Translations under genes and position numbers: made by a program
Notes under the pieces: model-generated
Told to the model about the DNA's origin: nothing
Seen by the model: the letters and a program-made list of their open reading frames with translations, nothing else
Database searches by the model: none
Shown here: positions 32,629-45,642 of the stretch, piece by piece
How the letters are laid out: every line of letters begins with the position of its first letter
Numbering within the stretch: position 1 is the stretch's first letter
NCBI GenBank assembly: GCA_949317995.1
Contig: OX439044.1
Span: 25,926,733 to 25,990,732 of the forward strand
Direction of reading: 5' to 3'
Origin: Acholoe squamosa
Lineage: Eukaryota; Annelida; Polychaeta; Phyllodocida; Polynoidae
DNA: 64,000 nt

Positions 32629-35600
32629 ACTTTTAAATTGGTTATAGTAAGTGCTTATAGCTCTACTAAATACCTAAAAGTTTTGAAACAGCACCCAGAC
32701 ATACCTATAGGTATTCCCGAGGCTGAAGGGCTACAAATCACAGAGTCATACCGTTAGACTAGGACTGAGAAAAAAGAAAACCCACTAAACCCTCTGATGC
32801 ACGTCATCTGTAGAAAGCCGATAAACTGCTCTTCCTCCATTTCTATCTACTTCGGGGGAGGATTGTCCTAAATATATATAGGCCCTGAATAGAAAAAAGA
32901 AATCCAGTTTGCATAAGATCAAGCTACAGGGTTGGCCTTCTGTGAAGGTCTCAGAAAAAAACAATTGTGAGTTTTGATAGTGAGACCGATAGACAGTAGA
33001 TGAAACGCTAGCCTCCCAACAGACCCAGGGAAATGGGGTAGGGCCATACACTTCTAGGTGAATACTCTAATTCTATTTATAAGAAGATTCTGCCGCCTCT
33101 TCAACATGACACCCTGAAATACCAGACGTTGCCATGGCAATACCTTTTTACATGTAGAGTAGGTATCGTCCAGACATAGTTTTGTGCTGAAGTAATAGAA
33201 TATGAAAGATTCTCCTTTGCGTCTACATCAAAAGTACATAGGCATTACTTCATATAAATTTTATGTTTTTCATTTTTATCTTTTTTTCCCTTCAAAATGA
33301 GTCTTTCTTATGGTTTATTTTTTCGCCGAAATCTCTTTATCTTATGTGCGAATGTGAATGTTTGTAAAGGGATTATAAACAGAGTATAATGGGGGTCCTA
33401 GCATGTGGTAAAGCTGTTTTGACAACGAACCCCTTCATGTGTTCACTATGGTCGTGTAAACATGAAAATAAACAAACCCCATCCACAGCATGGCACAGCA
33501 GGTGTGGACTAAGTGGTAACGTTGGAATGGTATTGTGACTTATGACCTCATAATGTACATCTTTTTTAGTATATAATGGACAATGAAGCGAAACTTGCAT
33601 TGGCAGATTTTGTGTTTAGATTGTATTTATGATCTCACATTTCCAAGATCTTGCACAATAATCTATGTTATTTCCAATGGTACCTGTTCTATGGTAAAGG
33701 GTTTCTATGACAGCCAAAGTGAATGGTAATTACATAAACAATAGTTGACTATGGTGGCCATCTCAGTTACTAAAAGGCAATATTATAATGTAGTATTCTA
33801 GTCACAAAGAGGACCAAAGGGCACCTCTGCTATAAAAAGGAAGGCCATTTGAGTCTACATGTCTCCCACATTTGTCATAGCTCCAGCATGCCCTTAGGCC
33901 CAGTCTGACCCTCACCTCACAGAAGCACTGCAGTTTTACGTGGGAAAGAAAGGAAAAGGGGACATGGTAGAAGAAATACTGCCACCAAATATCACTGCCT
34001 GTTTACTTTGTGGGTCACGGAGGTGTAGATTTTGGAACCAGCACGAAATGCACCCCAAAACAAACCAATCCTATTCACACAGTTGCATTCAGCTATAATG
34101 TACAGCGTCATAGTTCTGTTGCATTAATCTTCTTTTTTTTTTAAATTGCTTATTACTGCCAACTAGGGGGTGAATGCAAACCCTAAAATATTATACATGT
34201 ATACAAAGATGTCGATGATTTCCTCTTAGTCTTCCTTGATATTTATACACATCAAAGATCGCTATTCTTAGATTCACATTCCTCCCTGCATTCAGTTGTC
34301 ATTTTCTGGTAGAAAGCTGCCATGGACGTTTAAGAAACACGTTGACACTTTAGGACCTTTGAATCTAATATAATTGTAAAAAAACATTCGCATGCCCCAA
34401 AGAACAACTAAAAAGCAACCTTGAATCTGCCATTTACTGCATGTTAGTCATAATATCACATACATTTAACTGCCTATTAAATTGAATTAATGGGCTGTTT
34501 ACGTCTGTAGTCAGCGAGAGATAAGTTCACCTGCCGCCATGTGGCTTGATATTTAGAGAAGGGACATTTACAGACGACATGGTTCGTGTCTTCTTGGAGG
34601 GAATGAAAGGTCTAGCCTTGGGATAGCTAGAAAGTCCGAAATTCAACACCACACGTTTTGGATTGGTGTTTTCTTAATAACAGAATAAAAAGGAATTCAA
34701 CCCTGATATCATATATAAGCATACACTGCATTTAGTAGTAAGGAGCATGCATAAGGATAGGGGTAGTTTTATTATTGCAACTAAATATTGGTAATTTACT
34801 CTTTATAAATGTAAATAGGAAACCAGAGAGCAGGTTGCCCCAGTTTTATTTTGGGTCATCTCGAGGCCCAGACTATAGGGATACAAAATGTACTCGAGGA
34901 TACTTCATTGGTATAGGTCCCTTTATATCCTGCTTCATCACATGTGGTGAAAGGGCCATTGTAAAATAGTGTATTTTATAAGATGACTTTTATAAGATGA
35001 CAAGAATTGAAGATTGAGGGCTATGTAGACAGGCAGGCAGTGAAACGAAGCAAACACCAGTGGAATAAACACGTTAAAAGGAGACGTGTGCATATCTAAA
35101 GATGGAGGGGATTGTTGGTGAAAAGTAGGCCCTATGGATCACAGCCAAGACATTATAACCATATATGATTTAGATGTAAATCTTTCTGGAATAGGGTAGT
35201 GATTTGAATTGATGATAAACGTGAAAGGTATATCCTGGAGGTCGGGCACAATGTTGACATAGGCTATATGGTTGACACTTTTCCTAGACAACTAAATGCA
35301 ACCCACCTTCCAATATTGATATGGCTCTATCATTCAAATCAATCTTTCTGTGGAACCAATATATTTAGTTAAAATACAAGAATATGTATAGCACCCTGGC
35401 AAGTCATGTAACATTATATTATCATTTACTCTCAATATAATGCCTATAAATGCCACCCACGTCCCAGGTATGTGAAGAGGTCTTCAAGAACACCCTGATA
35501 GTCAGCAGCTGACCCTTGACCCCAGACACCCTAGGTCTCAGGATAAATGAAGGGGGATGTGATGGGGACTGCAGGCAGTCTGACTGCAGGGTAGAAGGGG

Positions 35601-36831
35601 TTAACAGGATACACGTGGGCAGTAGATATATACCCCAATACATGTAGCAGACCCCTAGCATGCCTAGGAAGGTGCGGGGGGGGGGGGGGTACGATAAGGA
35701 CGGGATATTTATATACATCACGTCAAATTCTCCTAGTTAAGATGAATTCATGTGATCTATATTATCCATTCCTCTGACCCTGTGAATCATGTCCATTAAG
35801 CTAAAAATTCAATCAAATATATCGTCATTTAAGGATATCTAAAAATCAATTAATCAGATACGTTGATAAGTCAATCAAAATAATATGAGTAATTCAAGAA
35901 ATGAAAATGATTTAATAATAGGGGTGGATGTGACATTTTTACGTCAAGGTTGAGAGAGGATAGAATTTTTTTCTGTGAGCCCCAAAAACAATCTGATTTT
36001 TAGTCGAGTTGACGCGTGATGTAAATTAGTCATCTTATTTGAAGCAGGCCAGTGTATGCTTCCCTGATGTTCTCGCTTTGAATGTAACTGCATATCTAAG
36101 ATCAGAGACACCTGGGACTAGCATGGGCCCTGCTGTTTGTGATGGTCTGATAAATGTCTTGCGAATAATGGTGATCTTTTTATGTTCACCAGCTGGGATC
36201 AAACCCACAGAGGTCATGTACCTACAACCACTCCTGATTGGATATTGAACAAACTTATCAATTGCTTATACATGTATAATACAGTGCTCAATGCCCTTTA
36301 CTTTGCAACCTAGGAATGGGTATATAGTACATGTAATCCCTGGGAATTCAAGCCGGTATCAGTGTGCACTATCCCTGGAAAATGTGATTTACTTGTCTCC
36401 TGAAGTCTTGACTAAAATCCAAGTTTGCTTCCCATGATATAGGCCAACTTTTGAGCAGAAAATACTAGGTTTCAGCAGACAGAATTTTCGAAGCATGTTT
36501 GATATCTGCAGACAAGTGAAGACATCGGTCCTGAAGTATGATCCACAGTCAGTTTTAGGAGACCAAACTCCTCCAGACATGTATGGAGGAGGTCTTTTGT
36601 CTGCTAAAAAACAAACTAGCCTCTCCCTGTCCGTCTGTCTGCCCCTCTCTTAGACTGGCTGCAGTCCCTTGCACTTTGTCTCACGATACCAGGCAGGGTA
36701 GGGAGGATGGGAGGGGGAGGGGTACAGTGCAAGGATATTACTCTCACTCCCGCATTACATGTTCATGAATACTATTTGCTGTCAAATATATAATAATCAT
36801 TATCACACAATTAGAGACTGAGGCCAGTGTC
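32629..36831. other. long non-coding stretch
   Basis: About 4.2 kb with no recognisable coding exon, RNA gene or element boundary. A 13-G run lies at 35676-35688. Probably intronic or intergenic. Confidence 0.35.
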
Positions 36832-36832
36832 T

Positions 36833-36926
<94 letters not shown>

Positions 36927-36964
36927 GTCTCTGTCTGTCTGTCTGTCTGTCTCTGTCTCTCTCT
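36832..36964. repeat. (TC)n microsatellite with (GTCT)n segment
   Basis: Almost pure CT from 36836 to 36925, then CTGTCTGTCTGTCTGT and degraded CT. The long Ser/Leu and Arg/Glu ORFs here are artefacts of the repeat. Confidence 0.95.
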
Positions 36965-39790
36965 CCTTCTCTCTTTGCGTTACATGCCATGATGCTCCTC
37001 TCCATGTGGCAGATGACAGAAGTAATTACTAGCAGCCTTTGATCTTGTGATAGCTAACATCATAAACGACCTCAAGCTGCTGCAGGAGGTACTACATATT
37101 ACCATTTAGGTATGTTCAGGTATGCCATGCAGCACCTTGTCACAGTTACTTCTAGCTTTGTTTGAAAACTCAAATCATGGGCCTGCAGGTGATAAATTAA
37201 AACAGGGTTACAGCAAACCGCTAATGTAGGGCAGAAAAGGTTTGTTGTAATCAAAAGTCATTGTACGTAATTGGAATTGTATACAAATACCGGCACATGT
37301 AGTAGAAATATCACTCTCCAAATGTGTCTGTTATGGGGTCTGTTATAGCCACGTCTTCTTATAAGTTTCATTCTGATAGTGGGTATAGTGTTTTCTTTTA
37401 CATATATCATGGGAGGTGCCTTATTACAGAAGAAACATTCACTGACTTAGTTATATCTATATAGGCTATACATGTAAAAAAAAAAGTTGAAATCTGTTAA
37501 GTTTTATCAACCGACTGTAATTAATATAGAAGCCTTGGTAACGAGATTGGTGAGGCTGAATGAGCATGGCGAGACTCCAGGGCCATTGTTGCTGCAATAA
37601 AATAAGCATGAGAGACGTGCATTGTTTCACTTATCCCAATAGCAAATATTCCAAAGTTCTTATATATCTTGCCACTGGAGAAGAGTTCGGGGTATTTTCC
37701 TCTGTGGAAGAAGCTTTCAGAGGTTTAACAAACAAACTTGCTGAGTAAAGCTCTTTACTGTTGGGCTCTGTAGACCCTGGAGCCGTCACACCTCGCCCCT
37801 TTTTCCACACACGGCAAGCTGAGAACACTTTGTAAGGTAAATAAGACATGCATGTAGTGACATTCTTCCCCCGCTGACTTCAAGTCTCAGATTCCCACAT
37901 CATGGTCCTAGAGGCGCACCCTGCCTCAGTCAATCCCTGTCCACTGCTGTGTATGAGGCCGACCAAATTTATATTTTTGGGACAAGCCTCAGCCAGGCAC
38001 CCCATAACATTATATGCCATAATGTCCCATGTTGTAGAATAACTTCTTGTTCGAGACTGAAAATTTTAAACACTGAAGATGTGGGGGCTAAATTTTCTCT
38101 TGTTATACTGCTGAAAGTGAGGGAAAAAAATATGAACATGTCATTTCAGAGAGAGAGTTACTTTTCCTTTGAGAGAGATACCAGTGACCCACATACGTCA
38201 GGGTAGCCCACTTCCAGATCTCCTCACGACGGTGATGAGCTAGTCATGCAGCTGCTCCTAGTCAGCTCCAACACCCCGAGACTGCCTAGTGAGCTGCTCC
38301 TCATCGAGCTGCTCTAAGGCACATAAAGGAGTTCTATGGAATGGGTGCTAGACTTTGAACGATGCCCAGGATGAAATGAGTAGAAGATGGAGGGATAGGT
38401 GATGAACCTTAACTTTGAATTGCACAAGGTCTGTAAGAATAAAAAAAATGTTGAGGATGTTTGACATTCAACATGAACATGAAGATAGTATTATACTGAT
38501 TTGCTCCCCGTTTTCTACTTCTGAATAAGTCATTAGTGATAGATATATCCCGATATCTATTCTTTAATATTGAGAGGAGCGTTGCATAGGTAACTATTTA
38601 ATCCCGGTATAATTATTATATATTTTGGGGGTCAATGCCCGACTCCTGCAGCGGAGGTTCTCTTTGTAAGCTCATGAGTAGCGATTCTTATGCAAAGGTC
38701 TTGTGCCGTGTGAACTATATCATAGTAAACTAGAACACCGTGGAGCACATGTGTATGTATTTCCGGGTGTATATTTTTGTCTACATTCTATGCTGTCAGT
38801 TAGCTGAAGTTAACCAGAACTCCATTTAGCTGACAAACTAGACCCGGACCGTTCGTAACAGTGGAGAGCTGCTCTTGTAGACCTGGTCTAGACTATGAAT
38901 TGCATTATAGCAAATACATACATACATTTAATTGTTACTTTGTTAGTATACAGTTTTCCCTTATGTTATATTGTGTTTTGCTGCCATTTTATTCCAAATA
39001 CCCTCCAGCGCCTAAAGAGTATAGTCTAACAACTAAGCTGTATTAAAGTCTATCATTTTTGGGACTATACATAACAGTTGCATCCTGGCAATGTAGAGTA
39101 TGTCTGCCACCAGTGTGATTGTAGTGCAACGTTACGTGACGTGAGGATTTCTGACATTGCTGAGCAGCCGCATGCTCTCTCCAATAACAAAGTTCTGTTA
39201 TCCATTGCTCCCATAAGCTCCATCAGGGTATAAAGAGCTGGGTAATGCACCTAGGAGGGGTATCTAGGCGATACTCCATGTAGCAATACCAAAGGCCAAT
39301 TAGACATATTAAACATTGGAGGGTATCTTTATGGGTGTTCAGAAATTTCATGGTCCTCTTTTTCTAAGAGTCTATTGCCCAAAATACTGTGCTTGCGGCC
39401 ACATTGTATAGTAATCATATTGAAGAGGACTTTTCGAAAAGGTGAATATAATTTTCCTATGATAAGGGGAACCCTTGCAGGATTTTAGCAGACGTTATCT
39501 TGTTTATAAAACTGCTATTATGTTCTATAGTAAATGGGTCTCATAGAACTTCTTCATTATGTATTAGAAAAATCGCACTTACCGCACCTTGACTTTACAT
39601 TGGCTTTGATGTCATTTCCGTAAAATTACACATCCAGGTAACCCTATATTCTTATTCTTATACATGTGTTACTAAAATTAAACATGCTATACAACATTTT
39701 GCATGTTACATAGAATGCTTATCTTGGGGGTCCGTGACTCGTATACAAATAGAGCAATATCCTCGAATGAGGGCACATAAATTGCATACT
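36965..39790. other. long non-coding stretch
   Basis: No recognisable gene. GAGCTGCTCCT motifs recur at 38247, 38290 and 38310, a short degenerate repeat. Confidence 0.3.
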
Positions 39791-39998
39791 ATTTTCTGCA
39801 ATTAAAAAATAAATATAGAGCACAGGTAAAAAAGAATGCTACTTCATGCGTGAAAAAACCCTTCCTACTAAGTCAATATATCCAAGTCCACATGTAAGAT
39901 AGTCAATGCTTATTTAAAGTTATATCCTAGAATTTTCTGCAATTAAAAAATAAATATAGAGCACAGGTAAAAAAGAATGCTACTTCATGCGTGAAAAA
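39791..39998. repeat. local direct duplication, 67-bp units
   Basis: ATTTTCTGCAATTAAAAAAT through CTTCATGCGTGAAAAAA occurs at 39791-39857 and 39932-39998 without mismatches that I can see. The second copy is bracketed by GTTATATCCTAGAAT (39919 and 40001). Confidence 0.85.
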
Positions 39999-42900
39999 AA
40001 GTTATATCCTAGAATAAAGATCATATTCCAGCACTTGTCAAAAATGGGATATAATCATTCTGAAAGCACTAGAATGTGCACACCACTTGGAACTTGATGT
40101 GTTCATCATATACATTGTACACATTCAATGCTATTACTAGTATGACACCCATGGCAGCTGAGTGTTTTGGTTTCCACACGGCTGGACATGGACACATGTC
40201 ACTTACATGCAGGCATCATGTCAACAGGCATGGTAAGATCACCATGTGGAGCTGGATAGGTGTGCTGTCAGGCATACAGGGGTCGATGCCTGCACACATG
40301 CATGCCTGTGAGCATGAAGGTAATACATGGAGACTGACTGAAAACACCTGTGCAGATCTTAGCTCACGGCTATTCCACATGGGTAGGCCTGGAGTATAAA
40401 TGTATTACATGCACTGCCATTTGATGATTTGGCAGTGTACCAGTTATGACGTTTTATTATGTACTTGGGGCCATTGACAAATATATGAATATTCAAATGG
40501 ACAGTTATGTCGCAATTGAAATCCGACAGAACATCCAGGCCTACAGATCGTAGTATTCCCTATCAAACAAATCATCAGGCATTATTTACGATGGAAAACC
40601 CATAATGGGTCTGGTCACATTTTGTCTACCTATCTGAAAGGCATCAATCAGATACATTTAAGGTCACAAATATACAGTCCCAAACACATGCAGCATGTGA
40701 GATGATCAGAGGGGGGTTTAAGTAAAATATGGATGATATATATTCTTTCATAGTGCAGAGTATGTGTCCAAATGTATAAAACCACAGGCTCGTCAGTATA
40801 GATCTACCCTGGATGTGGGCATAGGGCCAATGTAAATGGACATGAAAGTCCCTGTCCTAGCACACTGACCTGGGACCCATATCGATAAGCATTAAGCAGT
40901 GTTAAGCAGTTAAGTAGGGGGTGGCATAAATGATATACTTCAGGTGCGAGGTTTGGCCTGGTCACCTCACAGACCCATTAGCACGTTCAGTATCAGCAGT
41001 CGAAAAGTAGACGCGAGTAACTTGAATCCCATAGTACCCAGTGACAAAGCTGAAGAACCATGCACCGTTACTGTAGTGTAGCTTACTGGTCGCTCTTTAT
41101 GTGAACTTGTGTCACTTTTTTCATCACAATAGCATTTGCCAATTATTTGTGCAATCATGCCGTGATTACCTTCTGCAATAAAAAGCTAAATCTAGGCAGC
41201 TATTGGTAAAGCAACATCATAACCCACAACACCAGTGAAGTGAAAATGACTTGTATTGGAAATTGGTTAAGAAGATGCTTGTTCATTTTAGTCTTTATTT
41301 CGGTTTGCATTTTTCTTTCGGCGGCTCACATTTTGCCTCGGAAGCTGGCAGTAAACACAGATTTTTGGCGAAAGGTCCCTACAGAATATTTGCTATGGCA
41401 ACAAAATGTCCCAGTCTGTCTGTCCATGTCCATGACTAATGCATCATATTAAGACATCGTTAACAATATGCCATTACATTATCACAAAACGTCACATAGT
41501 GCTACGACAGAGCGTCATTACATTGTGTGTCAACTCTCATCATCCACCACTATAGCATGTGTTGTTCACCTTTTAGCTTGGTAGCATGATTTCAATCATC
41601 ACCACAGTAACATTTATAGGGCCAAGGGCCAATAGCCCGGAGCCTCTATCCAAATGGCAAATTCATGTCACGTGATATCGTGAGGTAAATGTATGTTGGA
41701 GAGTAAAAGATCCAAGAGGTTAGCACCAATATGCCAGGATGCCATTGCAATGATTCACACGATTCCTTTGTTTTGTATTACTATTAGTAATAGTATTAGT
41801 TTGTATGCTATAGAGAATGATAGGCCTATCGAATCTCTTTTTGCCTTGCCCACTGAATAACCATGCATCAAATCAACTCCTTTTCTGCGACTCACCATTA
41901 ATAACAAAAATGCAAGGTTTATTCTTGTTTTGTAGCCTAACCTGAAGCACGCCTCTTTTTGTCCTGGAAATATCGGTAGAAAAAGGGTCCGCTAGCTGAG
42001 AAGGCAATGGAAATTAGGCACACCATACAGCCCTTACCAATAGATAGGGCTCGCAGCTCACCCTAGTGAGGTCATTCAGACACTGATGAAATCATCCTTC
42101 TTGGAATGGCTCATCTCATCTTCCTAGAAGTCGCCTATGTCTGGTGTGCGGCGCAGGGACCTGGGTAAGGGTATAGCAATGCTGCATTGATCAGATACAT
42201 GTAGTCATTTTACCTATACCATGCTGGAAAAAAAAACAACAGAAAGACAATGATTAAGAATCAGCCACAATTTATAAAAAAAAAAAAAACTCGCTTCACA
42301 AAATGATAAGTATAATAGTTAATATTATTTGGGAATATGACTTGTATATAAATAATGGCAAATGCATGATTTTACTTCATACCATACCAATTATAATGTG
42401 AATTGGGCTGTGATAGCGAGTATCAAAAAGATAAAAAAAAAAAGAAAAAAAAAGAGAAAGATTAATGCGCCGCTGTGGGAGTACAACGGGTAGTAAGTAT
42501 AATTAGGTGTATGGTTACAATAATGCACCACAATATTTACGCTTGTATGAGAGGCATGGTGACTTGTGTGGTGACAGTGGGTCTGTGTCATTGATCACTA
42601 TGACTCACAATACACCCATACCCCACGTCCTCACCCTGTCCTGCCCTGCTCTGCTATTCAGGCCACAACTCACCCAGACAGTAATTCAATTAGAATCCAA
42701 ATTAGGGTCATTATCACACAATGTCCGCGCTCCATCACTCAATTGTCAGTCAGTTGCACTGTTGTGTGCAATATTATACCAATACAGCTACAATATTCGT
42801 ACATTTGGTTATGCACTACTCAGGCCAAATATTTAAAGCTATGTTTCGGATTAATACCAGACCCCTACCTAACATAACTGGCCCTATCCTATATATCTTT

Positions 42901-45270
42901 CTTGCAATTTCAGGAAAAGAAATAGTATAGGAATTTGGCCCGTATTAAAATATTGGTTTTGTGACGACTTGTAGGATATTAGAAAGAGAAATTGTAATTG
43001 TGCGGTGCTGTACAGTCTTAGCATGGTTTTCGTGTTTATTTCCATATATATGCATACAATCCTATATGTACTTTTATTGGAACTATGCAATGCCTTACTC
43101 ATCCTAATATATGATATTTGATACATGTACTACCCTAGATCAGAGGCGTATTGGGATTATTAGATATGCTAATTTTCTTGGTGACTTACCAATCAGATTA
43201 CTGGCCTTCTCTCTAAAATAGTTCTTTCACAACAATAGACTTTCAATTATTTAGCAAATTTCACGATAATGAAAATCTACGTAGATTGGTGAGATCTTTT
43301 CATTTTAGAAATGTATGTATACTGATAGTAAGCTTGACAAACTAGGTATTATAGATGGGGAACACGGAGGTTTTTCTACCCGCCTTGTTAGTAGTTCAGC
43401 AAAATGTAAACAGGTGGTGCCACCGATATCTGTCAGCACTACTATATATGTCCGACATATCTATGCTGTACATTGGAGGTGCGGGATAGGATTTCGTTAG
43501 GAGTCATTAGCTTTTGGTGAATCTATCAAGACTTCACGTTGTGCAGTTAAATGTATTTTGTATGTATACGTAGGTGGTAGAACCGCCACAGGTCTCTGTG
43601 ACGATCTGTTGGTCTATTATGGCCTGGGGGTATTGTGTGACATGGTTTTAAAACAGTTCCATATGTGACTTACTAACAGGCTGCTATGGATCCCCCCGGA
43701 TGTTGAGGGACCTATATGTTTAAAAAATAACATTTAGAAGCCAGGTTTTTACAAGGGGTTGATGTTTTATGTTGAGTCATACCCATCCGTCGCTTGAACA
43801 ACTCGCGACTATTATAAGTGTTGAGTCACTTACCAGGTACATGTAGTCACAGTATTAGTCTGCATAAGTAAAGCATATCTCCACTGCTATGTATACCCCC
43901 AGAACAAGTATGCCAATAATGTACTATGGTAGGACTAACAATAACATCTATGAGGACTATCACCGGTTAAATATAATTATAGCTAAAGACTACGTTGTGA
44001 CAAATGCATGCAAACTCTCTGATCGATATTTTCCGTAATGGAAGGGAAAGGGTATCATAGTCTGCATGATATGATTATTTTGGGGGAGGAGGAGGCACCT
44101 GGTCCACTGTGTGGATATTTTCATAACAGTCAATCCTTTTTTGACCCTCCCTTAGCCCACTGACAATATTGCCGCACCGATATCATTTACATGAAGACCC
44201 CCACCTCTCCCGCCCCCAAGTACATGTTACTACTATACCCTGTCCCTGTGTAAGACACACCCTGCGTTTAAAGAAAAGCTATAATGCACAAAAGAGACTT
44301 TTTTGGCCAGTTTTGTACTAATCTAGTGTAATTTTACCCTTCCTATGAGGTGCACCCTACTTTGGAAAGTTCTATAAGGTGCAATAGGCCTCAGATTCAC
44401 ATAAATTATGATTAATTAGGCCTATAAGCAGTGGCTTATGCGCGAGGTACTAAAACAATCAACTAATCAAGAACTCTGTCAATGAATGAATGAATTATAG
44501 GTCACATCAAATAAATCCAATACAATGCACTATTTGTCCAGTAATTGCCTAATTTCCCAGCCTCTTATTGGGTGTGCACAGCTGCTCCATTATTTGTAAA
44601 GCCTACCGCTGTCAATGGTCCTATCGCACGTACACATGTAGTCACCACAAGGAACACATAGGGTCAGCCTGAGGTATTCTTGAACATACAGAACTCTAGA
44701 CGAAAATCGTTTTCCCCTGAGGGTTTTCTTGGAAGGGGGGGGGGGAAGGCGGGGCATCGGTAAGCAAGGTATCCTCTCACCGTATTCAGGACTATCCACC
44801 ATGAAATAAACATTTATTTAACTTTTGATCTGTTTAATATTATATGTTGCTAATAAGACGAAATAATGTCTGGAAGGCATTTATCAAGATGGTACGACTA
44901 GACCCCCTTCAATTCGTAGTGGGGTCCCTCACTTTAATGCCATTATATAGCCCTGCATCTAGTGGTCACTAATGGTTGAACTGGTACAACTGCACTACTA
45001 AACCATATATGTAAATACAGCATTAAGTGCTGATTGTACAGAGCAGTCGTAGTGCATTGCCTACGATCACCCACTTTAATTTTGAGAGCTTCAAATCTTA
45101 GTGGATGTGTGCATCTTGAGAAATGCCTTCCTGGTGCATGCAATACGAAAAGAGAAAGATATTTCTGAATTCTCTACGCTCAACATTAAATGCAAAAAAA
45201 AAGTGTATGCAACCGCCATGCAGACCCTCTCGATAACACAAGTTTAGATGCTGCAGAATACTGCCCATTA
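39999..45270. other. long non-coding stretch
   Basis: About 5.3 kb, AT-rich, with A runs at 42228-42290 and 42426-42458. No exon, RNA gene or element boundary that I can defend. Confidence 0.3.
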
Positions 45271-45642
45271 CACTGACCAATCTGTGGGTGTTCCGTCCCT
45301 CCACAATACCCACAGAGAACAGGGTCTGTATGTGGGTCACTCTACCGACGGATGGACGGGAGACTGAGGGCAGGGAGGGCCAATACACATTCAACTTCAA
45401 TCAGATCCTTATTTGTAGGGGGGAGGGGAGGGGAGGGGGAATGAGGTGCGTGGCTGTAATACACATCTTAGATCAATCAGATTCTTATCTAGATCAAAGG
45501 GGGTCATTAAAAGTAATAAATTAAGGTGAATGTGTATTGCCCTCAGTCTCCTGTCCATCCATCGGTAGAGTGACCCACATACAGACCCTGTTCTCTGTGG
45601 GTATTGTGGGGGGACGGAACACCCACAGACTTATCAGTGTAA
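45271..45642. repeat. palindrome with about 120-bp arms
   Basis: Left arm 45271-45402 and right arm 45523-45642 are near-perfect reverse complements (for example GTGTTCCGTCC, CACAGAGAACAGGGTCTGTA, TGGGTCACTCTACCGA), apart from a 10-bp indel near 45377. The spacer holds a G-quadruplex motif. No transposon-type duplication seen. Confidence 0.85.
45418..45439 (+). other. G-quadruplex motif
   Basis: Four runs of four or more G separated by single A bases (G6-A-G4-A-G4-A-G5), a textbook tight-loop quadruplex motif, in the loop of the palindrome. Confidence 0.8.

Noticed and set aside
36811..37042. Ser/Leu and Arg/Glu repeat ORFs
   Set aside because: Translation of the (TC)n microsatellite.
42507..42836. 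109-codon plus-strand ORF
   Set aside because: Composition like surrounding non-coding DNA and no conserved motif.
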